A stretch of 64,000 nt of DNA from Chitinophaga agri (lineage in GTDB: Bacteria > Bacteroidota > Bacteroidia > Chitinophagales > Chitinophagaceae), in contig NZ_CP048113.1 of assembly GCF_010093065.1 (NCBI RefSeq), positions 5,084,001-5,148,000 on the forward strand, in the 5' to 3' direction. Below, piece after piece: positions 51,967-61,912 of the stretch; positions within the stretch are counted from its first letter, which is position 1; every line of letters starts with the position of its first letter. Position numbers and translations under genes: made by a program. The notes beneath the pieces are model-generated. The model was not told where the DNA came from. It did not search any database and saw only the letters and a program-made list of their open reading frames with translations.

Positions 51967-54900
51967 ATGCATCGAAACTTTACTTACTGCTACGCGCAGC
52001 GTAGCTTAATGGCTATGCTATGGCTATTACTTCCCTGTATTTATTCATTTGCGCAGCGAAGTGCGCAGCCTGGAAGAAATGTTACACTTACCAATGCCCG
52101 GATTCCATTAGGTGAAGTGTTTAATATTATTGAAAAACAGACGGGTGTGCTGTTGTTTTTTGGAGAGCTGAATGTGGATCAGACGGTAGGGGTAAAGTTT
52201 GTTTCTACACCCGTAGAGGAGGCGCTGGGGACGATATTGCCACCGATAGGACTGACGTATGAGTATGTGAAGGGGAACAGGGATAAGATATTTATAAAGT
52301 CGGTAATGCCGACGAAGAAGGATACGGTGATGATGACAAGTATTAGTGGCGTGGTGACGGATGAGAAGGGGGAGCCGCTGCCGGGGGCGACGGTGCGGAT
52401 AAAAGGAGCACAGGTGGCAACAGCTACTAAAGACAACGGTTCCTTTACGTTGAATCATTCAGGAGAGAAGGACGTTTTACAAATCAGTTTTATGGGATTT
52501 GTATCTGCTGAAGTGGCGGTGGCGGGCAAAAAAAGTATAAAGGTGAAGTTGAGGCAGGGAGATAATAGCTTACAAGTGGTGACAGCTTATGGTACGACAA
52601 CACAGCGTGCATTAACGGGTGCTGTTACGGTAGTGAAAGGAGCTGAGATACAGAATTTACCGAATAGGTCATTTGATAAAAGTCTGCAAGGTTTGGTGCC
52701 TGGGTTATTAGTGACAAGTGGTACTGGTCAGCCTGGAGGCGGGCTTAGTAATTTTGTTTTAAGAGGGATTGCGTCGGCAGTGAATCCTGTAGCTGGTACA
52801 ACTGTCAGGAATCCATTAATTATAATAGATGGGATGCCCATATCCCAGGATGCGGCTCAGTTATATATAAACGAAAGAACCTCAATGACGCCTGTAAGTA
52901 ATCCTATTGCCCAGATTAACCCATCAGACATTGAAAGCATGTCTATTCTCAAAGATGCCGCGGCAATTGCGTTATATGGCGCAAAAGCGAGTAATGGTGT
53001 GATATTGATTACAACAAAGAGAGGTAAAGCAGGTAAAACACAGTTTAACTTCAGGCATCAGACAGATATCGCATCAGCGCTTTTAGGAACAAATGATTTT
53101 CTGGATCAGACAGAATATATGGACTTGCTATACGAGACCTATAAGAATACTCCTCGTATAGTGAACGGTGTGTCGATGCCCTGGACAGATCCTGAAATAC
53201 AGGAGGATCTTAAAAATAAATTCCCAACCCGCGCGGATGGTAGCTTTTATCCCGCTCCTGATTGGCGGAGGGAGATGTTCAATTCGGCGGCACTTACGGT
53301 TGGAAATGAAATTTCTATGTCCGGAGGTAATGATAGGAGTAATTACTATTTAAATGCGGAATATACAAAGCAAAATGGCGTCGTAAAAGGTACGGGTTAC
53401 GATAGGAAGTCTGTCAGGTTTAATTTCGAAAATCGTCCTGCCGACTGGGTGAAAGTCGGATTTAATAATCTTTTTTCCTACAATGTGCAGGATTATGGGG
53501 GGGCTCTTCAGAATGATGGGAATGTTTATTCTTCCAGTGTAGGCAAATTATCTCCTTTATTGCCAATTAGATTAGAGGATGGCAATTATCTCAACAATTT
53601 TGCCTATGGTGGCTTAGTAAATAATCAGGCCAATCCTGCTGCTGTAAGAGAATACAATGTTAACAGAAATACGGCTTTCCGCACATTGAATAAGTTGTAT
53701 GGAGAAATCGATTTCAAAAATGGTGTTAGAATCTCTTCTAATCTGGGACTGGATTTTATGTTGTCAGAAGCTAAAGAGATAGCCGATCCCAGATTGAAAG
53801 ACATCGCATCTGGAGCGGTGCAGGGAAGAATTGAAGAGCAGCATACTCGTTTGTCAAATATCATAACTACGAATATTATTAAATACGATAAAATAATCCG
53901 GCAACGACATGCAATAGGTTTTCTGATAGGGCAAGAGGCCCAGATTTTATACCGTAAGATATTGGGGGTAGGCGTCAGAGGACAGCGATCACCATACTAT
54001 GATCAAATAAGTAGCCCTGGTGTCTCTGCTACCGGGTTGCCAAGAGGATACGATAGGAAGGAGACGTTATTATCCTACTTTGGTCAGTTAAATTATGGAT
54101 TTGATAATAAATACTTCTTGTCAGGAAGTATTCGTAAAGATGGCTCCTCCAGATTTGGAGCAGATAAAAGGTATGGTGTTTACTGGTCAGCTGGAATGGG
54201 CTGGTTGTTAAGTGATGAAGCGCTGTTGAAAGAGCATTTGTCGTGGTTAAATCAGCTTAAAATACGTGGGAGTATTGGTGCAGCAGGAAATGCTTCAGCA
54301 ATTGACAGATTTACGCCTTATGATCAATTATCATTAGGTAGATACGACGGAAGTGCAGCAGTTTTTCCAGGGTCAGGGGCTGCTGGTAATCCGGATGTGA
54401 AATGGGAAAATACATTTACCTGGGACGCCGGTATAGAAAGCAGATTTCTTGATAATAGGATAGGACTGAATCTGGATTTCTATCAAAGAAATACTTCCAA
54501 TTTAATATATAGTATTAACCTTCCACTCAACACTGGTTTTCTGACTACGCTGGCAAATATTGGTAGAATGAGAAATAAGGGAATAGAATTAACATTTTCA
54601 GCGGATGTTATTAAGAATACTGATTTTCGATGGAACTTGATTGCCAACTGGAGTACGAACAAAAACACACTGATAAAGGCTGACGTACCCGCGGCAAGTT
54701 TAATATCAGGCATAATTGCTAATCAGGAAGGGCATAATTTCAATTCTTTTTACCTGCCCGATTGGGGCGGTGTTAACGCTACAGATGGAAGTCAGCAATG
54801 GATAGATTCAACAGGAAAGCTCACTAAAGATTATTTAGCAACAACTAGCTCGTTTGTAGGAAAGTCCCAGCCTGACGGATTTGGATCAGTGACGAATGCT

Positions 54901-55353
54901 TTTGCATTCAGGAATATAGAGGTTTCTTTCTCTTTATATTATCAGTATGGATTTCAGGTCTACAATTATAATGGGTTAGTGCACGACGGCGCTACCCCCT
55001 ATCTAAACCAGAGTAAACAGGCAAAAAATCATTGGCGTAAGCCAGGAGATGTTTCTCCTAATCCCAAACCGATACTAAATAATCCCATAAACAATGACTA
55101 TTTCTCGACGAGAAATTTATATGATGGCGATCATATAAGACTTCAGAATGTATCGGTAAGCTATAGCTTACCCAATGTTCTACTTCACGATTTGCACATC
55201 AGCAATGTCAAAATATATCTTCAGGGAAACAACCTGGCTCTTTGGTCCAGATATAAGGACAAGGATGTGTCAAATGTTGACATGGCAGGTATTTCCGGAC
55301 TTATATATCCTGCGCAGAAAACATACTCTATTGGTCTTAATGCAAGTTTCTAA
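51967..55353 (+). CDS. STN-containing SusC/RagA TonB-linked transporter 2
   Basis: A 1128-residue outer membrane transporter-transducer. Signal peptide about 1-29. An STN domain (about 38-100, GEVFNIIEKQTGVLLFFGEL) is the part that contacts FecR. A carboxypeptidase-regulatory-like domain (about 124-200, ISGVVTDEKGEPLPGATVRI) is followed by the plug (VVTAYGTTTQRALTGAVTVV) and a barrel ending in GLNASF. With the divergent sigma/FecR pair it forms a substrate-sensing circuit. SusD 2 begins 15 bases later. The substrate is not identifiable. Confidence 0.94.
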   Translation: MHRNFTYCYAQRSLMAMLWLLLPCIYSFAQRSAQPGRNVTLTNARIPLGEVFNIIEKQTGVLLFFGELNVDQTVGVKFVSTPVEEALGTILPPIGLTYEYVKGNRDKIFIKSVMPTKKDTVMMTSISGVVTDEKGEPLPGATVRIKGAQVATATKDNGSFTLNHSGEKDVLQISFMGFVSAEVAVAGKKSIKVKLRQGDNSLQVVTAYGTTTQRALTGAVTVVKGAEIQNLPNRSFDKSLQGLVPGLLVTSGTGQPGGGLSNFVLRGIASAVNPVAGTTVRNPLIIIDGMPISQDAAQLYINERTSMTPVSNPIAQINPSDIESMSILKDAAAIALYGAKASNGVILITTKRGKAGKTQFNFRHQTDIASALLGTNDFLDQTEYMDLLYETYKNTPRIVNGVSMPWTDPEIQEDLKNKFPTRADGSFYPAPDWRREMFNSAALTVGNEISMSGGNDRSNYYLNAEYTKQNGVVKGTGYDRKSVRFNFENRPADWVKVGFNNLFSYNVQDYGGALQNDGNVYSSSVGKLSPLLPIRLEDGNYLNNFAYGGLVNNQANPAAVREYNVNRNTAFRTLNKLYGEIDFKNGVRISSNLGLDFMLSEAKEIADPRLKDIASGAVQGRIEEQHTRLSNIITTNIIKYDKIIRQRHAIGFLIGQEAQILYRKILGVGVRGQRSPYYDQISSPGVSATGLPRGYDRKETLLSYFGQLNYGFDNKYFLSGSIRKDGSSRFGADKRYGVYWSAGMGWLLSDEALLKEHLSWLNQLKIRGSIGAAGNASAIDRFTPYDQLSLGRYDGSAAVFPGSGAAGNPDVKWENTFTWDAGIESRFLDNRIGLNLDFYQRNTSNLIYSINLPLNTGFLTTLANIGRMRNKGIELTFSADVIKNTDFRWNLIANWSTNKNTLIKADVPAASLISGIIANQEGHNFNSFYLPDWGGVNATDGSQQWIDSTGKLTKDYLATTSSFVGKSQPDGFGSVTNAFAFRNIEVSFSLYYQYGFQVYNYNGLVHDGATPYLNQSKQAKNHWRKPGDVSPNPKPILNNPINNDYFSTRNLYDGDHIRLQNVSVSYSLPNVLLHDLHISNVKIYLQGNNLALWSRYKDKDVSNVDMAGISGLIYPAQKTYSIGLNASF

Positions 55354-55368
55354 ATAATTATAAATATT

Positions 55369-56790
55369 ATGTCTGTATGTAAATGCGGCTGGTACGCGAT
55401 TTTAATGGCAGTCTTCTTTTTCTCCTGTAAAAAGAGCTTTTTGGAAGTTACGGATAAGACCGTTTTGTTAAAGCAAGCTTATGTCAAGGATCTGACTTCC
55501 ACGCAGGATTACCTGAATGGTATTTATATCAACCTGGTAAGCGATTATGCTTATGGTACGAAATTGCCTTATGCGGAAATCATTGCCGATAATATGAAAC
55601 CTGTTAATGGTGGCCGATATTTGATGACTGAGTATATGTGGACTCAACAGGCCAATAGCACAAGCGGTAAATCTAATTCTAATGAGCTTTGGCGTAAGCT
55701 GTACAGGATAATAAGAGACTGTAGCTTTGTGTCTGAGTGCGCCGACAAGTATAAAAACGAGAACGAAAGTAGTGCGAGGAGTATTAAAGGGCAGGCGCTT
55801 GGAATCAGAGCATTGATGCATTTTGTATTAGTGAATACATTTGCTCAATCTTATAATTTTACAAATGACGGTTCCCATCCGGGAATACCATATATCACAA
55901 CATCCGATCTGGAGAGTAAAGAGACGAGACAAACAGTTGCTGAAGTATATCAGGGAATCGAGGATGATTTAAAGTCAGCAATTTCATTATTATCCCAAAG
56001 CGATATAAAAACGGAAGTATTTAATTATCAGGCCGCAAAGGGACTGCTTGCCCGTGCATATCTTTTTTCAGGTGAGTTTTCTTCCGCAAAGGAAATGGCT
56101 ACACAGGTATTATCATCTGTGCCATTACTAATTGAGGGTTATCCGGAAAAACTTTATACGAGAGAAGAAACCGAGGCATTATTCCGGCTGCCACCAATTG
56201 TGTCAGAAGAGGATAACTACTATGGAATTTTTACAGGGTATTATGCTAGTCCTAAATGGGAAATGGCTTATTGGGCAACTGATGATATAGCAAAAATACT
56301 TCAGGAGAGCGCTGATGACAAGAGGGCGAATTGGGTGTCTCGATCACCAGATGGTTGGGTCATAACAAAGTTTCCAACAGGGGCCACAGGACTTTTCCCT
56401 GTTGTTGAAGGAGATCATTACCAGGTTCTCCTGCGATCGTCGGAGATGTGTTTAATCGCATCCGAATCTTGTGCACATCTTGGGCAGCTTGATAGCGCAA
56501 GAATATATCTTCAAAAGATACGCAGCCGTGCAAATCCTTCGGTGAGTCCAATGCCAATAGATCAGGGTAAGCCAGCCTTGCTTGATTCAATTTACAAGGA
56601 GCGACGCAAAGAGCTTGCATTCGATGGACTAAGAATGTTTGATCTGTTAAGATGGAAACAGGGTGTAAACAGATCAGATGCTAACAGTGATATGGCGAAA
56701 AGTTTGTCCTATCCCAATAATAAAGCAATTGCCCCTATTCCACAACAGGAAGTTGAATTGTCGGGATTTAGTCAGAACCCAGGTTATTGA
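55369..56790 (+). CDS. SusD/RagB-family lipoprotein 2
   Basis: A 473-residue surface lipoprotein with a signal peptide ending in FFFSC (lipidated C20). The helical SusD fold is seen in IKGQALGIRALMHFVLVNTFA and ERRKELAFDGLRMFDLLRWKQG near the C-terminus, both family blocks. It lies between the STN-SusC gene (15 bases) and the thioredoxin-phosphatase gene (26 bases), so the three form one operon. Confidence 0.92.
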   Translation: MSVCKCGWYAILMAVFFFSCKKSFLEVTDKTVLLKQAYVKDLTSTQDYLNGIYINLVSDYAYGTKLPYAEIIADNMKPVNGGRYLMTEYMWTQQANSTSGKSNSNELWRKLYRIIRDCSFVSECADKYKNENESSARSIKGQALGIRALMHFVLVNTFAQSYNFTNDGSHPGIPYITTSDLESKETRQTVAEVYQGIEDDLKSAISLLSQSDIKTEVFNYQAAKGLLARAYLFSGEFSSAKEMATQVLSSVPLLIEGYPEKLYTREETEALFRLPPIVSEEDNYYGIFTGYYASPKWEMAYWATDDIAKILQESADDKRANWVSRSPDGWVITKFPTGATGLFPVVEGDHYQVLLRSSEMCLIASESCAHLGQLDSARIYLQKIRSRANPSVSPMPIDQGKPALLDSIYKERRKELAFDGLRMFDLLRWKQGVNRSDANSDMAKSLSYPNNKAIAPIPQQEVELSGFSQNPGY

Positions 56791-56816
56791 CCCTTAATTA
56801 CTAAACAAACATTGGT

Positions 56817-59387
56817 ATGAGAAACTACTATATATTGATCCTGTGTCTATTGATTGCGATAACAGAAGGCATAGCACAAGACAGGAGTAAAATGATTTTA
56901 GTTATTGAATGCTCTTCTGGTGTTGCCAAAGATTCTGTTGAATTGACGTCAGTTTCCAGTCAAAGGGAATTTGTGACCAGGGAAAGAAGCACATTATATC
57001 TTAGTCAATGTCCGGTAACTAAGGTGTTCAATGCCGATGCGCCTCTCCTTATAACAGGGAGAGGTGAGGAAACTGCCACCAGTTTCTATTGTATTTTGGA
57101 GCCAGGTGATAGTTTGGTGGTCAGTTATAAAAATGATGACATCGTTTTATCTGGTGTTGGGGTGGAGAAAAATTTGCTCAAGAGAGAACTCCTCATGATC
57201 ACAGATGCTATGAAGCGACCATCGAATCCTTTTAGATACTATACGTATTCACTGGACGATTATTGGGAATGGAACGTGTATTTGGATAAGCAAATGTCTA
57301 ATGCATTGTCATTAATAGAGCAAAGAAAGAATATCCTGTCTCCAAAGGTATATCAACTATTAAAAGTTGAAACAATTCTCCATACGCAGGAACAGAAACA
57401 CGATAAATTTAGAGGTTTATATTCATTGTATATTAAAAATGGCAGCGTCTCAGGAATATCGAGGGAGATGCTGGCACAGATCTTTGATAAAACTTTCTTT
57501 AATGCCGATTTTAACTGGATGCGTTCTCAGAAAATAGGTCTTTCGGGCGACCTTGGTTTTGTAAAGGACTTAATAGAAAGAAACGGGTTATACCCCAGGG
57601 AGTATGATAGTCTGGCAGGCGGAGCTATTGGACGTCTACGGGAATATTATGAAGTTGGAAAGAAGATGTATGCTGGTGACGCGTTGGAGAGTTTTCTTAT
57701 TGAGATGATGACGACAGAGGTAATTTACGATGAGGGATACAAGAAAGGATTTGGCAAGCAAGTTGATGACTTGCTGCAACATTTTTATTCAGACCCGGCA
57801 ATAGATCTTAAAGCAAAGCAGATGGTACGCTCTTCTGAAGAAAAATATAGGCAGAAATCAGTAGGAGCCGGTGCTGTATTTCCTTCTTTTTCTTTTCGTG
57901 ATAAGCATGGCAGATATTACAAGAACCAGGACTTTGAAGGTAAATTCATCATTTTTAACTTCAATACTGAAGTGGAAAAGAAATTAGATTTATCAGGAAT
58001 TGAGGATATGTTAAGTAACGATCCACGAATGCTGGTAGTAAATGCAAAGATCAATAAAGTTGGAAAAGGCGTACACGTTAAAAAGACTAAAAATTCAAAG
58101 CCGTATGTTACCTATAACCAATTGGATCTGTATCCCTCTCCTGATGACGATATAAGCAGCCTTATAAAAACATTTCAATTACAGGAGCGGAAAAACGTAT
58201 TTATACTTAATGAGAAAGGCACCATATTGGCTAATTTTCCAACTGATTTTGATCGTTCTGAATTGCGCACTATGTTAAAGGAACGCTTGAATGTATTGGC
58301 TGATGGTCCATATATCGTTAAGGAAGGAGAGCAAAATGCTTCGTATGAGATAGGGCAACATGGTGACCTGACGAGAGTAGTGTGCGGAAAGAATAGTTTT
58401 ATAGAAGTTAATACGGATATTCTGGGGAAGTCCTTTGAGATCAAACTGAAAGATACAATTTATTCAGAGCCAGTGGAATTTGACAAACCTTCGAAGATAA
58501 TGGCATTGTCTGATATAGAGGGCAATTTTAAATCTTTCAGGGAGCTGCTGCAGGCTAATAAGGTTATAGATACTAACTTCAGATGGTGCTTTGATAGTGG
58601 TCATTTGGTTATTAATGGTGATATGTTTGACAGAGGAGAACAAGTCACCGAATGTCTATGGTTAATTTATAAGTTGGAAGATGAAGCCAGAGAGGCTGGA
58701 GGATATGTTCATTTTATATTGGGCAATCATGAGATCATGAACTTGAGTGGCAATCATAGATATGTGAAGGACAAGTATAAGCGTAATTCGAAAAAGATAG
58801 GAAGACGCTACAGTGGACTTTTTGACGAATACAGTGAACTAGGTAAATGGTTGAGAAGTAAAAATATCGCTGAAAAGGTAGGGGATTTACTTTTTGTGCA
58901 TGGAGGAATCAGTCCTGAGGTTTGTGACCTGGAGATTACTTTACACGATATGAACGCTATGGCGAAAAATTACTATGATAAGGATACCGTAGCCGCCCGG
59001 TCAAGTGATAATCGGTTAGCAGCCCTTTATAATGTTAAAATATCGCCATTTTGGTATAGACAATACTATTTGGAGAATGAAACCAAAGTTACCGTTAGTG
59101 CCAGGGGAATTGATACTACATTTAGAACTCCGGAATCAGTGATAGATAAAACACTTAAACTGTATAATGTTAACCATATTGTCACCGGGCATACTATTAT
59201 TAAAGGAAATACATATGGTAAATACGTGACCACTCATTATTCTAATAAAGTGATTAATACGGATACACATCATGCAAAAGGTGACACTGAAGCACTCATG
59301 TTTGATAGAAATGTTTATTATCGGGTTAATAAAGAAGGAATGCGGGTTTTACTGTTTTCTCAACCGGCTGCTTACACGCTGAAATAG
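56817..59387 (+). CDS. Secreted thioredoxin-like/metallophosphatase fusion protein
   Basis: An 856-residue periplasmic protein. Signal peptide MRNYYILILCLLIAITEGIAQ. Residues about 22-350 resemble the N-terminal part of Bacteroidota TlpA-like proteins. Residues about 355-500 have a TlpA/AhpC-like pattern (FPSFSFRDKHGRYYKNQDFEGKF and NVFILNEKGTILANFP) but no CxxC, so a redox role is unlikely. Residues about 560-850 are a PPP/Shewanella-like phosphatase: DIEGN (D566, E568 in place of the usual His, N570), GDMFDRG (D602, D605), GNHE (N637, H638), VHGG (H695) and GHT (H792). Its gene is third in the STN-SusC operon. Phosphatase activity on an envelope phosphoprotein or small phosphoester is inferred; the substrate is unknown. 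Confidence 0.85.
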   Translation: MRNYYILILCLLIAITEGIAQDRSKMILVIECSSGVAKDSVELTSVSSQREFVTRERSTLYLSQCPVTKVFNADAPLLITGRGEETATSFYCILEPGDSLVVSYKNDDIVLSGVGVEKNLLKRELLMITDAMKRPSNPFRYYTYSLDDYWEWNVYLDKQMSNALSLIEQRKNILSPKVYQLLKVETILHTQEQKHDKFRGLYSLYIKNGSVSGISREMLAQIFDKTFFNADFNWMRSQKIGLSGDLGFVKDLIERNGLYPREYDSLAGGAIGRLREYYEVGKKMYAGDALESFLIEMMTTEVIYDEGYKKGFGKQVDDLLQHFYSDPAIDLKAKQMVRSSEEKYRQKSVGAGAVFPSFSFRDKHGRYYKNQDFEGKFIIFNFNTEVEKKLDLSGIEDMLSNDPRMLVVNAKINKVGKGVHVKKTKNSKPYVTYNQLDLYPSPDDDISSLIKTFQLQERKNVFILNEKGTILANFPTDFDRSELRTMLKERLNVLADGPYIVKEGEQNASYEIGQHGDLTRVVCGKNSFIEVNTDILGKSFEIKLKDTIYSEPVEFDKPSKIMALSDIEGNFKSFRELLQANKVIDTNFRWCFDSGHLVINGDMFDRGEQVTECLWLIYKLEDEAREAGGYVHFILGNHEIMNLSGNHRYVKDKYKRNSKKIGRRYSGLFDEYSELGKWLRSKNIAEKVGDLLFVHGGISPEVCDLEITLHDMNAMAKNYYDKDTVAARSSDNRLAALYNVKISPFWYRQYYLENETKVTVSARGIDTTFRTPESVIDKTLKLYNVNHIVTGHTIIKGNTYGKYVTTHYSNKVINTDTHHAKGDTEALMFDRNVYYRVNKEGMRVLLFSQPAAYTLK

Positions 59388-59432
59388 AAAACCTCGCATC
59401 AGTAATGCTGAGTGTGTCAATTATAATGATAG

Positions 59433-59473
59433 CCTACAGGCATTTTTCTCTTTACGAGGATCATGTCTGTAGG
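59433..59473. terminator. Hairpin between convergent operons
   Basis: CCTACAGGCAT (59433-59443) pairs with ATGTCTGTAGG (59463-59473) with one G-T wobble, in the 170-base gap between the phosphatase gene and the last DUF4221 gene. The T-rich loop side could support termination; a likely bidirectional end. Confidence 0.5.
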
Positions 59474-59557
59474 TGCTAGTATAGATCCCTGTGTATTTTC
59501 ATTGTATTATTGGGGGATAACACATTAAATAAATGGGCGTTGTGTTTTTAACTACGT

Positions 59558-60682
59558 TTATTCCTGATATAACAGCTTGATAAAGCTGACACTATATTCG
59601 TTCCTTTTATTGACTCTGCAGTACATGTGCCCATCGTTCGCCCAAAATAGCTGATCTAGAGATATGTTGTTATCTATTGTCGACTCTCCGATGATTTGAA
59701 ATTTATGATCAAGTATTATAATCGATTGCCTTTTTTGCCTGGGTAAGGCATGATTTTTTTCCTCGATAGGGTGTTTCGCCACCCGAAGGTATTTATGGTG
59801 TTGTGGATCGGCATATATATAGTCGTATGAGTAATTTGTGTCGTATAGTTTTTGCCCATGTTCATTTTTAAAATCTTCATCTGTCATAGGGCTTAAAATA
59901 GTTGCATGATGTTTACTTTTCACTTTGTAAGCCCGTAGATATTGGGTTGATGTTGTTTCGTAAATATTTGTATCTCCGGCAAAACTTAATAGGAACGTGT
60001 TTCTGTCTGTCTCACAAAAACTTGATCTTAAGAATCTATGTCCATACCTCTCTGTACGCAGAGCTTTGGGATAATTTATATTTAATGAGGTCTTTTTTTC
60101 ATCTATATTAAATTCATACAGGTTTTTCCATTTTTTAATAGACTTAATGGAAGTCTCTTTTACAAAAGGACGTACGGCAGTGAAGAGGATATTATTTCTC
60201 TTTATGGCGGGATTATTAGTGTCAAAAAATGGCCATGCAAATTCAGGTGATGAGGCATAGGAGACTTTATTAACTATGCGCCCTGATTTATTTAGTAAGT
60301 AAAGATTTGTATTGTTTGTCACAAAAATACTGTCGAAGTTTTTTGTATATACCGAAACCTTATACAAATGAGAACTTCTGAGACATGTTTTTAAATTGAT
60401 GCGGACAGTCCGGATATGTGTATTCCAATCATATATATTAATGCTTTGCGAAGTATGATCGTATAGGGAAATAAAATTATTACCTGATTCGGAGAAGAAG
60501 CTGATGGATCTGATATCGTTGTAAGTGCTGTCATCCAGCTGAAAAATTGTTGTGTCTTTCGATGTTATAATTCCTGTCTTATTATAATCAGGCGTTAGTT
60601 CAATTATTGCGGGGTCTTCGTTTTCAGATGAGCAGCAACATACAATAAGACATAACAGGAGTGTGGGGTAATAATACTTCAT
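59558..60682 (-). CDS. DUF4221 lipoprotein, copy 2
   Basis: A 374-residue lipoprotein with a cysteine cluster at the signal-peptide end (LIVCCC, residues 12-17). The rest is all-beta in pattern with repeated aromatic-rich strands and reads as a DUF4221 protein, thought to fold as a propeller. Blocks such as YKVSVYTKNFDSIFV, FAGDTNIYE and SIIILDHKFQIIGES also occur in its neighbour, so the two arose by duplication. Last gene of the minus-strand cluster, 18 bases after copy 1. No enzymatic motif is visible. Confidence 0.8.
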   Translation of the reverse strand: MKYYYPTLLLCLIVCCCSSENEDPAIIELTPDYNKTGIITSKDTTIFQLDDSTYNDIRSISFFSESGNNFISLYDHTSQSINIYDWNTHIRTVRINLKTCLRSSHLYKVSVYTKNFDSIFVTNNTNLYLLNKSGRIVNKVSYASSPEFAWPFFDTNNPAIKRNNILFTAVRPFVKETSIKSIKKWKNLYEFNIDEKKTSLNINYPKALRTERYGHRFLRSSFCETDRNTFLLSFAGDTNIYETTSTQYLRAYKVKSKHHATILSPMTDEDFKNEHGQKLYDTNYSYDYIYADPQHHKYLRVAKHPIEEKNHALPRQKRQSIIILDHKFQIIGESTIDNNISLDQLFWANDGHMYCRVNKRNEYSVSFIKLLYQE

Positions 60683-60700
60683 GAATGTTGTTTTATAGTA

Positions 60701-61885
60701 TTACGCTTTCTTATATGTTAACCTTATGAAAGAAACTGCGCCTCTTTCTTTATTATTTAAGCGCGCGTATAATTTCCCATCTTGAGTGATCAATAAACCA
60801 TAGTTTATCATTAAACTATTACTTATGATGGATTCTCCAATAACTTCAAGATCGTCGTTCAAGATTATCAGGGATTGTGATTTTACCCAGTTTTTTTGAG
60901 CGTAGTTGCCATCAGATATGCCCTGTTGCGCAACTCTCAGGTATAGCCTGGAGTTATTGTCATAGTAAATGTTCCCATATGTGTCACTTTTCCAGTACAC
61001 TTCATTTCTGTCTGTCAATAAATCCTTCGTCGATGACACCAGATAATGATGCTGAAATTTGCTCTGTGCATAGTGTGCCAGATGGATGTCTTTAAAATCT
61101 GTTTCATAAATGCAGGTATCTCCGGTGAAACTGATCACGAATCTGCCATTGGCGTTGATACAGTAACTAGATATCAAAAAGCTAATATTTGAAATTGTGT
61201 CTCTAAATTTGGCCGGCAAATTATACAAGAGCTTACTGTTATTTTTCTTCAGGTCGAATTCATAAAGAATTTTCCAGTTTTTTAACTCGTTTTTTATAAA
61301 AGGTCTCATGTGGGGACGGACAGCAGTATAGATCTTTTGGTCTTTAAATGTCGCCGGATTTCCTGTTTGAAAGAATGCCCATGCTGAAGGGTGACTTGAA
61401 AGAAAGTCAGTGCTGTATCTTAGATTACCACTACTGTCGAATAAATTTATTTTGTTTCTATTAATGACAAATATGCTATCGAAGTTTTGTGTATAAATAC
61501 TGATCTTATATAGTTCTGTCTTTTTGAAGAGTTCATTCAGTGCAAATCTTTTAATTATTGTGGTATTATTGAAGTCATAGATGCTGAGCGTTTCTGAATA
61601 TGCATCATAGATGGAAATATAATCTTTGCCTCCATCGTTAAATATATTCATGGATTGAATATCCTTTTTGGGCATGGAAGGGAATAAGAAGCGTAGGGTG
61701 TCATCTGATTCCTTTAATTTTATTTTTCCATAGTCAGGAATACTAAAGACGTGCTTAGCTTCCTTTGATTCATTTTGTGAACAAGCAAACAGCACGAGTT
61801 GTAAGAATGAGAATAGTGTGTAAACGAAAATATTGTTAACCTGAATTGGAGCCTTGAACATACGGTATGAATTTTTAAGTTTCAC
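60701..61885 (-). CDS. DUF4221 lipoprotein, copy 1
   Basis: A 394-residue protein similar along its length to the next gene: YKISIYTQNFDSIFV, FTGDTCIYE, SLIILNDDLEVIGES. The ATG at 61861 (MFKAPIQVNN) is the better start, since it gives a signal peptide ending in VLFAC with lipidated C27; the longer start adds eight residues. Mostly beta strands, as expected for a DUF4221 propeller. Function unknown. It lies 27 bases after the phosphatase-like pseudoenzyme gene. Confidence 0.8.
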   Translation of the reverse strand: MKLKNSYRMFKAPIQVNNIFVYTLFSFLQLVLFACSQNESKEAKHVFSIPDYGKIKLKESDDTLRFLFPSMPKKDIQSMNIFNDGGKDYISIYDAYSETLSIYDFNNTTIIKRFALNELFKKTELYKISIYTQNFDSIFVINRNKINLFDSSGNLRYSTDFLSSHPSAWAFFQTGNPATFKDQKIYTAVRPHMRPFIKNELKNWKILYEFDLKKNNSKLLYNLPAKFRDTISNISFLISSYCINANGRFVISFTGDTCIYETDFKDIHLAHYAQSKFQHHYLVSSTKDLLTDRNEVYWKSDTYGNIYYDNNSRLYLRVAQQGISDGNYAQKNWVKSQSLIILNDDLEVIGESIISNSLMINYGLLITQDGKLYARLNNKERGAVSFIRLTYKKA

Positions 61886-61912
61886 GAGTCTTTTTCTGGA
61901 TCGTATGGATTA

